NCBI RefSeq assembly: GCF_028554725.1 | Contig: NC_071669.1 | Coordinates: 51,205,001 to 51,269,000 of the forward strand | Length of the DNA: 64,000 nt | Direction: 5' to 3' | From: Zeugodacus cucurbitae | Taxonomy: Eukaryota; Arthropoda; Insecta; Diptera; Tephritidae | Shown: piece after piece, positions 48,800 through 59,657 of the stretch | How the letters are laid out: every line of letters starts with the position of its first letter | Numbering within the stretch: position 1 is the first letter of the stretch | Translations under genes and position numbers: made by a program | Notes under the pieces: generated by a model | The model's database searches: none | The model's input: the letters and a program-made list of their open reading frames with translations, nothing else | Told to the model about the DNA's origin: nothing

Positions 48800-50110
48800 C
48801 AATTTTCAAGCACTATTCCTTTATAATCGTTTCCATGTTATTGGGAGTGTATTCCCATTTAAATTGAATAGACTACCAAGTAATATGTGGAGTGTTTTCA
48901 TGATCGCACGACGCCGATTTATAAAGATGATTCACAAAAACTGTTTTCCAACTTGCTCCTCGAATCGAATTTGAACAGTTACTCGTTGATATAGTTAAAG
49001 TTAAGAAGACACTGTTCGAGCTTCATAAATTACATTCGAATGTTACAACAATTCGTTTTCCCAGAAAGCAGAAAATATGCAAATTCAAGGTCGCTCAGCA
49101 TGATGCCAAACAATTAATTAGCAAATCAGAAGCTAACTAATTTAAGTGTCAAACAAAATGGATAATTAAATATTTTGTCAATGCTCCAACTTAAGCAAAT
49201 GAGTTTTATGCAAATTTTTACAGTTATTATTAACAGAGCTTAACTGCAACCGCTGGCTGGACTTTATAGGTTGTATTGTCGCTTAGAGGAAGACAGTCAG
49301 TTGAAATTCAGAAGCTGAATTCTTTGGATTTCAATAAGAAATCGAGCTTTGTTCTACAAATTTTAATTTAATTTGGCGAGGTTTTTTTATGCAAAAGTCT
49401 TTAGTAAGTAGTAAGGGGAATGGAGAAAGTTCGATGACTTTCCAAGAAATGAGCACACCAACTTGTTGCAGATGCCTTGCCTTTTTGGTAATAACTAATT
49501 TTAGTTTTAGACACACACAATTTTGTTGACAGCAGAGCAGAAAGCAGCATTGCTCTTGGGTTGTCTTCGGGTAATAGATATATAAGCATATATACAGAGT
49601 CGTTTTTGTTTTGTAAATTGATGTCATTGATAACTGTGACCTTTGTTGTTGTTGTTTTCTTTATTTATGCGTCAATTCTCTTTTGGTCGTTGGTCTCAAT
49701 GCAATGTTTTTATCTAATAAATTAAAGAGGTATGCTTTAACGGCTTTCTCGGCTTTTGTCATTCTGTGCTTAATGCTTTATTTACCAAATAAACTTAATC
49801 GCTTTAAATAAAACAAAAACTAAAAATGTTGTTGTTGTATTCAAATGAATTTTTGTTGAATAATGCATTCCATAACAGTATTTGTTGTTGTTTTGCGCAT
49901 TTAAGAGAATTATCTAAGCTATTATAAATGTTTTTGTTGCTATTGTTTACACATTTAAGAAATTATTAACGAATTTTGTTGTTGTTATAAATAGTTTTTA
50001 ATTTGCTATTATTGTTTTTTAGTGTTTTTCTATTACAAAAATATTAATTTATTGCTGTAATTTTTATTTTTTGTTGCTTATTCTTATTAAAAAATTATAA
50101 ATTTACAATA
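48800..50110. other. Noncoding DNA with GTTGTT repeats
   Basis: No supported gene. TTGTTGTTGTT runs at about 49,643, 49,828, 49,881 and 49,978; otherwise AT-rich. Confidence 0.45.
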
Positions 50111-51232
50111 TTTTTATACTCTCGCAACAAAGTTGCTAAAGAGAGTATAAAGTTTTGTTCACATAACGGTTGTTTGTAACACCTAAAACTAAACGAGTTA
50201 GATATAGGGTTATACATACCAAAGTGTTCAGGGTGACGAGTAGATTTGAAATCCAGATGTCTGTCCGTCCGTCTGTGCAATCGATGACTTGAGTAAAAAC
50301 GGAGAGTAAAAATTGCGAAAATCAAAAATATATAATAAATATAAACTAGGAGGGGCATATTTGGATGTAATTTTTTTGGGGAAGTGGGCGTGGCCTCGCC
50401 CCCAAATCGGGGAGTTGTATATATCTCGCAAATCAATAAAGCTATATAAACCAAACTTTCTGCAGTCGGTTCTCTTACGTACCCCACCACACACCATGAA
50501 ATTAGTTGAAATCGGATAATAACCACGCCCACCTCCCATACAAAGGTTAGGTTGAAAATTACTAAAAGTGGATAATCTCACTAACGAAAAACGTCAGAAA
50601 TACCAAATTTCACAGAAGAAATTGCAGAAGGAAGCTGCACTGAGATTTTTGGCATCGCCCACTTATGGGTCAAAAACCATATCTCAGGAACTACTCGACC
50701 GATTCGAATGAAATTCGGAAAATGGATGAAATCGGTTCACAACCACGACAACTTCCCATGTAACTCAATTTTTAACTCCATCTTATTCCTTCACTTTATA
50801 ATATATACATAAGGAACCAATGAAGATAGCAAAATAAAATTTTGCACAAATACTGACATATACTGATCTGACACACAGATCATATGTGACATCACTTGTG
50901 AAAAAATTGTCGAAATCGGACTATAACTTTTCAAAGCCCCGAATATCGAATATGAAGAATTCAGTGCCCCATGGTAATTTTTCACCGAAAATTTCGGTAA
51001 ATTTCTCAGGTATCTTAATTTAATTTAGAGGAAATATTTTTCTTCTAATATTGTGTCTCTATACCAGAAATGGTTAAAATCGGGTCATAACTTCCCCTAG
51101 CTCTCATATACCTAATTATAGGATTTTCAAATTGGGTCAAATTGTGTGTTATCTTAATAAAATTTCTTCAATAAATTGCGAGAGTATAAAATGTTCGGTT
51201 ACACCTGAACTTAGCCCTTCCTTACTTGTTTT
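50111..51232 (-). mobile_element. HINE-A element, complete with internal deletion
   Basis: On the minus strand it starts AAACAAGTAAGGAAGGGCTA with the GTTCAGGTGTAACCGAAC hairpin and ends GTTGCGAGAGTATAAAAAT. The GTCTGTCCGTCCGTCTGTGC tract is at 50,258-50,278. It is about 360 bp shorter than the 30,403 copy, chiefly because the part next to the GTCY-like tract is missing. Antisense frames of 117-145 codons inside are repeat by-products. Confidence 0.75.
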
Positions 51233-52140
51233 AATATTATTTTTATTATATACATTTTTTTTCTAAACAATTTATTATTTATTTTTATTGTTTTTGGCCT
51301 TTTAAATTCTGTTTGTCATGCTTGCAGTTCAGCGAACTCGTATTTTGATGCCACCATTTATAAATTTAGTCGCTCCTCTCATTTTACTATTAAATTTTAT
51401 TTATGTCTTTTATATATATTTTTCCAATTTTTTTTCCTACAATTCTAATTTGTTTCCACACATTTAGTAGATTTTCCTGTTTTCACATGTTTTCCAAATT
51501 TGTCCAAATCAATTTATTAGCGTAGGTCAAGTGAAATTGTGTCGCCGCGTGTAAATGCTGAACTTAAATGGTTCGAAGAGCATTTGGGCAATTGTATTTG
51601 TTGTTAAGATGATCACTCAGAGCGCTTAAAAGGCACCGGGCATTGTGGTCATTGTACTGCTGGAGTGTGGGCGCAGACATCACACATGCATAAATACATA
51701 TGTATATGCGATTTCGGTGCATTAAGGTGTGATGTTTTGTAAGGGAAAATTAATTTTGAACAATTTTCAGTTTTTTTTTCGTTTTGCATCTTGTTCCGCT
51801 GCACTAAACACGTGATTATCCCGAAATCAAGTTTTTCCGAAAACGTCGTTGCGGTGTCTTGGATTGCCGAAATCGTTTTCAACCGATTTCAATTTTTTTT
51901 GTTAAAATTGTTCATAATTTATTTGCCGTGTTCTTGAACGATTTCATTTTTTCGTTTATATTTTCATATCAATGTTATGAACTTTTCAATATCAGATCTG
52001 ATGAAAATGTAGCCTTTTTGAGAAAATCGTCCCAGTTTGCAGATTTTTTTTTTCTCGTTTCAATGAATCGTTCAAGGACACACCAAGTCCCCATACTATC
52101 GAAATTTGTTTGGTTTTATGCTTTCAGTTGAGCTGTTGGA
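51233..52140. other. Noncoding DNA, nothing recognised
   Basis: T-rich; the 90-codon frame at 51,859 shows no domain. Confidence 0.4.
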
Positions 52141-52330
52141 CTAGAATCGTAGAATTTGGCCTATTAAGCTACTCCTAATTTTTGAAAATATGAAAAAAGC
52201 GCACGGATACATGCCTGGCGAATATCGAGGCTGGGCCAACGTTACGATATTGATTTTAGCCAGGAATTCACGAAAAAGCAACGAAGTGTGGTCTTTTAAC
52301 AACCAAATGTGATCTAACCCTAGCGGCTGC
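52141..52330 (-). pseudogene. Mariner transposase remnant, antisense
   Basis: The minus strand reads KDHTSLLFREFLAKINIVTL then AQPRYSPGMYPCAFFIFSKI. This matches the family pattern HTSLLVREFLAK...PPYSPDLAPCDFFLFPKLK. The Asp residues in SPD and PCD have become Gly and Ala, so even the surviving piece is catalytically dead. Confidence 0.7.
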
Positions 52331-52339
52331 TTTGCCGAT

Positions 52340-52830
52340 GAATCGTCCAAACAGTGGCCAAGCCGGGATTGACGGCCAGGAACGTTTTGCTATGTGTTTG
52401 GTGGGATTGGAAGGTAATCATCCACTATGAGCTGCTCCCATATGGCCAGACGCTTAATTCTACCATCTACTGCGAACAACTGGACCGCTTAAAGCAGGCT
52501 ATCAACCAGAAGCGTCCAGAATTGGCCAATAGGAAGGGTGTAGTGTACCACCAGGACAATGACAGACCACACACTTCGTTGATGACTCGTCAGAAGCTAC
52601 GGGTGCTCGAATGGGAGGTTTTATCGCATCCACAATATAGCTCGGACTTAGCGTCAAATGATTACCACTTGTTCCTGTCCATGGCGAACGCCCTTGGTGG
52701 TGTAAAGTTGAACTCAAAAGGGGCTTGTGAAAAGTGGCTGTCCGAGTTCTTCGCAAATAAGGAGGCGGCTGCTAGAAGGGGACAACCTCATATTTTATTG
52801 TACTTCAAGAGCTTGTATGTATATCAACGT
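52340..52830 (+). pseudogene. Mariner (DD34D) transposase, C-terminal half
   Basis: The open frame gives QTVAKPGLTARNVLLCVWWD, WKVIIHYELLPYGQTLNS, KQAINQKRPELANRKGVVYH, QDNDRPHTSLMTRQKLRVL and SDLASNDYHLFLSMANALGG. This is the SETMAR/Hsmar1-like mariner sequence from just before the second catalytic Asp (HQDN) through the third (ASNDYHLF). The N-terminal half and DNA-binding domain are absent. After EFFANKEAA the match is lost. The piece begins a few bases from the antisense mariner remnant. Confidence 0.75.
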
Positions 52831-53421
52831 AAAAAACTTTTTGACCATTGGACTCTACAAATCCGTGAAATTTTAAATTTTACAATTCCCGTTATTTTTT
52901 TTAACACAGATTGTAAGTACGTACCTATTTGCGATTGTCATTTGACAATAGTTCCCATGAATATCGGGTCTACGTAACCAGAACGAACTCGGATTCGATC
53001 CAGCCTAGAGCATTCAGTTCGGCAGCGTTTCTCAAGATTGTTTGGAGAATTTTTTCTGGTACTATAACAACAACAAAACCCATTGACAAACGAAAAAAGT
53101 AATGGTTCTAGAGTCTCACAGCTAAAATCATTTGTTACTAGTAGCTTTTCCTGCAAGGTTTGTTAGCCCTATACATATATAATAAATGGAGGATGGAGTC
53201 ATATGTAGAAGTTCACGTAAGTGAGGAAAGTTTCTGACTGTCATTCACTTGAACGATTCTTTTACATGTGGCTCAAGCAGCTCACGACTTCCGGTCTTAG
53301 ACCAAGTATCCTCTGGGTAGTCAACAGACATCCGTTTGGAGGCGAGCTAAAGTGAGAAGGCGAAACCCGCCTATGCGGTTGTGCGTAGGGTTTGGGACCC
53401 ACCACATAAAAACACCCCCCA

Positions 53422-54350
53422 ATGAAAAAGAAAAAACAGCCTCGGATGAGAGACCCCAATTTTGATGACGACCACTGCAAACGTTTAAAGGACTACGAAA
53501 TAAGGGCATGCACCTGGAATGTCCGGACCCTTAATTGGGAAGGTGCCTCTGCCCAGCTGGTTGATGTCCTCGTAAGAGTAAAGGCTGACATCACCGCAAT
53601 CCAAGAAATGCGATGGACGGGACAAGGACGGAAGAAGGTGGGTCCTTGTGACATCTACTACAGCGGCCATATAAAGGAGCGCAAATTCGGTGTTGGATTT
53701 GTGGTGGGAGAGAGACTCCGTCGTCGAGTCCTGGCATTCACTCCGGTGGATGAACGTCTAGCCACAATCCGCATCAAAGCGAGGTTCTTCAACATATCGC
53801 TGATTTGCGCCCACGCCCCGACGGAAGAGAAGGACGAAGTGATCAAAGATACCTTCTATGAGCGCCTAGAACGTATCTATGAGCGCTGCCCCCGCCAAGA
53901 TGTCAAAATCGTGCTTGGCGATTTCAACGCTAGGGTGGGTAAAGAAGGTGTCTTTGGCACAACAGTCGGAAAATTCAGCCTCCATGACGAAACATCACCA
54001 AACGGTCTGAGGCTGATCGACTTCGCCGGGGCCCGAAATATGGTCGTCTGTTATACTAGATTCCAGCATAAGAAAATCCATCAAGCTACTTGGCTGTCCC
54101 CGGATCGAATCACTTGCAACCAGATCGATCATGTTGTGATAGATGGACGACATGTCTCCAGTGTTTTTGATGTGCGTACGCTTCGTGGTCCCAACATCGA
54201 CTCGGACCACTATCTTGTAGCAGCTAAGATACGCACCCGCCTCTGTGTAGAAAAGCGTACACGTCAACAAACACAAGGAAGGTTCGATATCGAGAAGCTG
54301 CAATCACAACCGACAGCCGAACGATTTTCTACTCGACTTGCACTCCTGCT
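53422..54350 (+). pseudogene. RTE endonuclease domain (intact in itself, truncated by frameshift)
   Basis: Apurinic-type (EEP) endonuclease that nicks target DNA to prime reverse transcription. Motifs in order: IRACTWNVRTLN (Asn), ITAIQEMRWTGQG (metal-binding Glu), YYSGHIKERKFGVGFVV, ICAHAPTEEKDEV, VLGDFNARVGKEG (Asp/Asn), IDHVVIDGRHVSS and DSDHYLVAAKIRT (catalytic Asp-His). All expected catalytic positions are present. The frame is lost between about 54,320 and 54,360 and the linker continues in another frame (NSWYDEDCRLAVERK near 54,450-54,495). Confidence 0.85.
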
Positions 54351-54464
54351 CTCTGAGAGCACTCATCAGCATCTCGGTAGCTGTGGAACGGCATATCAAA
54401 CTCCTTACGTACAGCTGCAACCGAAACCATTGGTTTTCGGAAAAGTCAAAAAAAAACAGCTGGT

Positions 54465-56404
54465 ATGATGAGGATTGTCGTCTCGCAGTGGAGAGAAAAC
54501 AGACTGCACCTCGCAATGTTACGATCGACCGCAACACGAGCGGGATGGGAAAGATACCGAGAGCTGAAGAGGGAAGCGAGACGCATTTGCAGACAAAAAA
54601 AGAAAGAGGCCGAAATGCGTGAGTATGAAGAGCTTGACAAGCTGGCCGACAGGGGTAATGCTCGAAAATTTTACGAAAAAATCCGGCGACTAACTGAAGG
54701 TTTCAAGACCGGAGCGCACTCCTGTAGGACCCCCAGAGGTGATCTAGTTATTGATGACCAGAGTATACTGAGTTTGTAGAGGGAACACTTCTCCAGCCTG
54801 CTGAATGGCAGTGAAAGTACAACACCAGGAGATGGCGAACCCGATTCCCCAATCGACGACGATGGAGCAGATGTTCCATTGCCCGACCGTGAAGAAATTC
54901 GAATAGCAATTACCCGCTTGAAGAACAATAAGGCGGCGAGTGCCGATGGATTACCGGCCGAGCTATTCAAATACGGCGGCGAAGAGCTGATAAGGTGCTT
55001 GCATCAGCTTCTTTGCAGAATATGGTCGGAAGAAAGCATGCCTGACGATTGGAATCTCAGTGTACTCTGCCCAATACACAAAAAGGGAGACCCCACAATT
55101 TGCGCCAATTACCGTGGGATAAGCCTCCTCAACATCGCGTATAAGGTTCTGTCGAGCGTATTGTGTGAAAGACTAAAGCCCACCGTCAACAAACTGATTG
55201 GACCTTATCAGTGTGGCTTTAGACCTGGAAAATCAACAACGGACCAGATATTCACCATGCGCCAAATTTTGGAGAAGACCCGTGAAAATAGGATCGACAC
55301 ACACCATCTCTTTGTCGACTTTAAAGCTGCTTTCGACAGCACGAAAAGGAGCTGCCTTTATGCCGCGATGTCTGAATTTGGTATCCCCGCAAAACTAATA
55401 CGGCTGTGTAAGCTGACGTTGAGCAACACCAAAAGCTCCGTCAGGATCGGGAAGGACCTCTCCGAGCCGTTCGATACCAGACGAGGTTTCAGACAAGGTG
55501 ACTCACTCTCGTGTGATTTCTTTAACCTGATGCTGGAGAAAATAATACGAGCTGCAGAGCTAAACAGAGAAGGTACAATCTTCTATAAGAGTGTACAGCT
55601 ACTGGCGTACGCCGATGATATCGATATCATTGGAAACAACACCCGCGCCGTTAGTTCTGCTTTCTCCAGACTGGATAAGGAAGCGAAACGTATGGGTCTG
55701 GTCGTGAACGAGGACAAGACGAAATATCTCCTGTCGTCAAACAAACAGTCAGCGCATTCGCGTCTTGGCTCCCACGTCACTGTTGACAGTCATAACTTTG
55801 AAGTTGTAGATAATTTCGTCTACCTGGGAACCAGCATTAACAGCAATAACAATGTCAGCCTGGAAATCCAACGCAGAATCACTCTTGCCAACAAGTGCTA
55901 CTATGGACTAAGTAGGCAATTGAAAAGTAAAGTCCTCTCTCGACGAACAAAAACCAAACTCTACAAGTCTCTCATCATTCCCGTCCTACTTTACGGTGCA
56001 GAAGCGTGGACGATGTCAACATCCGATGAGACGGCACTAGGAGTTTTCGAGAGAAAGGTTTTGCGGAAGATGTATGGTCCCTTAAGAATTGGCAACGGCG
56101 AATACCGCAGACGATGGAACGATGAGATGTATGTGTTATTCGACCACATAGACATAGTCCAGCGAATAAAAAAACAGCGGCTACGCTGGCTAGGACATGT
56201 TGTTCGAATGGATGAAGGTGCTCCAGCTCTGAAAGTATTCGATGCAGTACCCGCTGGTGGAAGCAGAGGAAGAGGGAGACCTCCCTCCGATGGAAGGACC
56301 AGGTAGAGAGGGACCTGGCTTCGCTTGGAATAACCAATTGGCGCCAAACTGCCAGAAGGAGAGATGCGTGGCGCGCTGTTTTGGACTCGGCTATAACCGC
56401 GTAA
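54465..56404 (+). pseudogene. RTE linker, reverse transcriptase and C-terminal domain
   Basis: Copies element RNA into DNA at the nicked target. The linker (GWERYRELKREARRICRQKK) ends in a TAG at 54,777-54,779 where TGG (Trp of WREHF) is expected; the same frame then resumes as REHFSSLLNGSE. From 54,879 the reverse transcriptase is open for 475 codons: LKNNKAASADGLPAELFK, NYRGISLLNIAYKVLSS, CGFRPGKSTTDQIF, HLFVDFKAAFDS, GFRQGDSLSCDFF, LLAYADDIDIIG (catalytic YADD) and VVNEDKTKYLL. The C-terminal RLRWLGHVVRMDEGAP is followed by a frameshift near 56,285, after which RWKDQVERDLASLGITNW and DAWRAVLDSAITA reach the natural stop at 56,402-56,404. Confidence 0.85.
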
Positions 56405-56437
56405 GCGGTGTCTACGCCAGTCAAGAAGAAGAAGATA

Positions 56438-56438
56438 C

Positions 56439-56484
<46 letters not shown>
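56438..56484. repeat. (TA)n microsatellite
   Basis: Nearly uninterrupted TA repeat directly after the retrotransposon tail; it could be the insertion target or have expanded from the tail. Confidence 0.85.
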
Positions 56485-56488
<4 letters not shown>

Positions 56489-57761
56489 GTTCTTTATAAC
56501 CAATATAAACACTTATAAATAAGCATGTGGTTTTCTAAAGAGGTCAGTCGCCTACACTCATCATATGTATATATAGGCATATATGCCGCAACACATGTAC
56601 ATATGTATGTATGTCTACACGCCAGCTTCTTTGCAGCAAAACAAAGTTGAAGTGACGAATAAATTGTAATTTGGTTTTTGTTGTTATTTTTATTATGTTG
56701 TTTGTTGCCTACAGATTTTCCATGCAATCATGAATTTCGTGCAGTCAATCAAATTGGTCGAGTAAAAGTGAGAACAAACAAATAAACGCCGCTTGCATGT
56801 TAATTAGGCAACTAATGTGAATGTACTGACATATATGCGTGTATGTATGTATGTGTGTGTGATACAAAAATTCACGTAAGCTTCAATGGAATCAGGGAAT
56901 TGTCCGTTGGAAAAAACTCACGAATTCATAAATTAACCAAACTGTTTGGTAGAAAAGAGTGCTCAACCCATAACCTTGAACTCCACCCAAAAAAAAGCAA
57001 TAACAACAACAATGCTGAGGCGTGTAACCCCACAAAACAGAGACCACAAGACAATTGCGCGATAATAAACTGGTCAGAATAATCACAAAATATAATAAAA
57101 TTGGTTGAATTGAATTGAATGCGCTGTAAATCGCAAGAAATCGCGAAATAAAAACGTATTAACAAATACAAAAACAAAAAAAAAAAATCGGAAATTTTTA
57201 ATGCAATAGTGGGTGGCTTAGCAAGTGAACGATGGAGAAATCATTAAAATGATTAAAAAACTGCTTTTAGAAAATCAAGTTTTCTTTAATTCCGCTAAGA
57301 AGGCTTTAGAAACACATTTTAAGCTCCCTTATGACACTTGAAAGTCAAATAAATTGACGAAAATCCACGCTTAAATGACCGAAGCTGTAAATATTATTAT
57401 TTTGCCGCACCTGAGTCATAGCAACTTATGCAGAATTATATTTTATTTCTTACGCTAATAATCAACATAAATTTAATTATTATTAAAAAATACATACAAA
57501 CACTTTAAACAACACATGTCTGCATATAAGCCACCACAAATTATAAATCGGCGCGTAGGCATTAATTTTCAAATCACCGATTAATTTTGTATATTATATT
57601 ATATTTTTTCCACAACAACATAAACACGTTCAAGATCAAAGCTGCGTTCAAAATCCAACACGCTTAAGTCATGGCGCCCTGATTTGCTTAGTAATGGCGC
57701 GCCCACACACGCAACTGTCGATGGAGCCAACTACCACTCTTTGTCTGCTTTTAATTCTTAT
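56485..57761. other. Noncoding DNA, nothing recognised
   Basis: Contains CATATGTATATATAGGCATA-like and TATGTATGTATG repeats near 56,570-56,610 and 56,840-56,860. No gene supported. Confidence 0.4.
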
Positions 57762-58025
57762 TCATTTCCGATATTCTTGATACTTTTGCTGTTGTTTCAA
57801 AAGCGCATTACTCTTTAAACCCATAAGTACACTGTTCAACTCTTTTCCTTTTTGCCGAGACTCGATTTTTTTCTGTTGTGCTAAGTCCCGTTCTTAGTCT
57901 TGTTGAAATGCTAGAAAGCGTCCGGTGACATTTTAACGTTGGCGATGCTGCGTTGGCGTAATCTCTCAGAGTTGTTGAGCTGTTGGACACTCTTTGATCG
58001 GCGATATCAGTGCGGCTGTTGACAT
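57762..58025 (-). pseudogene. Remnant of a small charged protein-coding gene
   Basis: Minus strand. An ATG at 58,025-58,023 and a TGA at 57,764-57,762 lie in the same frame 264 bp apart. Reading through gives MSTAALISPIKE, then after one extra base VQQLNNSERLRQRSIANV, then after a compensating shift NVTGRFLAFQQD, a TAA (for CAA), ERDLAQQKKIESRQKG, KELNSVLMGLKSNALLKQQQ and KYQEYRK. The Gln/Lys/Arg/Glu-rich wording looks like a real helical protein, and the two shifts cancel. I do not recognise the family. It may be a decayed gene or retrocopy, or a real exon with assembly errors. Confidence 0.4.
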
Positions 58026-58307
58026 GTTTATGAACCCATGCATATAAAGGGTTATACGTTTTGTATTTGCCGTTGTAAGAATAATAAATGGTTTATGATT
58101 CATTGAAGTTTCTTATGTAATTTTTAATAATTTTTAAGATGAATTCAAAAATTTAGTTTATATTTAACTCTCCTTTTAGACACAAATCGTTGCTTTCGAA
58201 GAAAAATTGCGACCAATTTTTTTTACTAATTTAAATTTAAAAATTCTGTTATGTAAAAAACACTATTTACTAGACAGTCTGGTTATTGCGTAGATGATAG
58301 ACCTATA
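58026..58307. other. Noncoding DNA, nothing recognised
   Basis: AT-rich spacer. Confidence 0.4.
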
Positions 58308-58978
58308 CGAGGGCTGCTATATATATTTCTGGCCTTGGCAACACTAAGTGTTGCCAGGTGCAATCTGACATTTCCATTGGAAAGTTTGACATTTTTTAGC
58401 ATAACATCACGCAGAACGTTTTGTCATTTCATAGTGAGTTGTTTTATTTACAGGGAATTAAAAAATTCATCTCGGCCAAAAAATGGAATTAACTTGTGAA
58501 TACGTAAATGATCATTTTTCACAACTTTCGACGTGGATTATCGCGACAAGAGTGCATCGATGAACTAAAATCTTTGTATGGCTATGAAGCACCATCCTAT
58601 AGCACTGTGAAAAACTGGTACAACGAATTCAATCGTGGCCGACGCTCGCTCAAAGACGAATTCCGTGAAGGTCGTCTAAAAACAGCCGTTGTGCCAGAAA
58701 ACATCGACGCCGTACGTGCCTATGCATTTCTCCCACCAGCATACATTCGATATTGCATGAACACCTGGCCGTAAAAAAAGGTTTGTTCTCGTTGGATCCC
58801 GCACAATTTGACAATCGCTCAAAAAAAGTCTCAAAAAAAGTGCTTCGAAAATTGGTTTGAGCGCATGCAAAAGTGTATAAATCTTGATGGAGAATATTTT
58901 GAAAAACAATAAAACCATTTTCGTTGATAAATACTCCTATTTTCATTATTAGGCCAGAAATATATATAGCAGCCCTCG
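58308..58978 (+). mobile_element. Internally deleted mariner with perfect inverted repeats
   Basis: TA at 58,306-58,307 and 58,979-58,980 flanks ends that are perfect inverted repeats of about 26-28 bp (CGAGGGCTGCTATATATATT then TCTGGCC). Length 671 bp, about half of a complete mariner. Both ends and both tips of the transposase remain, so it could be moved by an active relative. Confidence 0.85.
58483..58912 (+). pseudogene. Mariner transposase lacking its catalytic domain
   Basis: Starts MELTCEYV at 58,483, then a one-base shift leads into MIIFHNFRRGLSRQECIDEL, KSLYGYEAPSYSTVKNWYNE and FNRGRRSLKDEFREGR, the N-terminal helix-turn-helix DNA-binding domain. After PENIDAVR a deletion removes about 20 codons; TSIHSILHEHLAVKK follows in another frame. 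A second, larger deletion takes the whole DDD catalytic domain. The C-terminus CFENWFERMQKCINLDGEYF EKQ ends in TAA at 58,910-58,912. Confidence 0.8.
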
Positions 58979-59657
58979 TATAGTACACTTTACTCCAGGG
59001 ATATTAAATATTACTCATACGCCCACGAGTGCGCACCCTCAATACAATGAAAATTTATTGGATTTGTGTATTTGAAAACAAAACCAAAGTAGCACGATAT
59101 AACACATACATACAAACAACTTTGAAATAAATCAATTAATCCGTAATAATTGCCTTGAAGCGAAAGCAGTTCGCTTGTTTGATGATTAATGAGTCAGTCT
59201 GTGAGTGTGCTTGTGGTCACGTGCCCAAGCATATAACATTTGTCTTGTAGTGCTGCCTTTGAAACAAGAAATAATTCAATAACAAAAAAATTTAAATAAC
59301 TTATTTTCACTTTGTGTGTTATTTATTTAACCAGGGACTAAATAAATAAATGAGGAATCGCACGGAGGTCTAAAAACAACACCTTTACAACATCCAAAGT
59401 TTGAGCATTACAAGGCGGCAGTGGCATTATGATAATTTATATTTTATATTTATACAACAACAACACAAACTTTTCTAAAAACTTTAGATTTGGAGAGCAT
59501 ATCACCAATTGTAATAGAAATTTAATTTATAAATAATTAACGTACCTTAGTTTTCCTGTCTTCAGCGTTCAGGTCATTCCACAACTTAATAATTCCTAGG
59601 AGTTACAAGTGAGGTTAGATTTTCGGGTTTCAGTTGAGTAGAGTACTCAATGATATA
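58979..59657. other. Noncoding DNA, nothing recognised
   Basis: AT-rich spacer between two DNA elements. Confidence 0.4.

Larger units (their letters stand above)
53280..56434 (+). mobile_element. RTE-like non-LTR retrotransposon, near full length
   Basis: One long polyprotein region (endonuclease, linker, reverse transcriptase, C-terminal domain) from 53,422 to 56,404, about 990 codons, the size usual for RTE-clade elements. The 3' untranslated part is only about 20 bp and ends in a GAAGAAGAAGA tail (56,424-56,434), another RTE habit. The left end is approximate; a GC-rich leader precedes the ATG. Frameshifts and one stop make it non-autonomous. The adjacent (TA)n tract may be the target site. 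Confidence 0.8.

Noticed and set aside
54338..54622. Separate small gene of 94 codons between EN and RT
   Set aside because: It is the retrotransposon linker read between two frameshifts (NSWYDEDCRLAVERK), not an independent gene.
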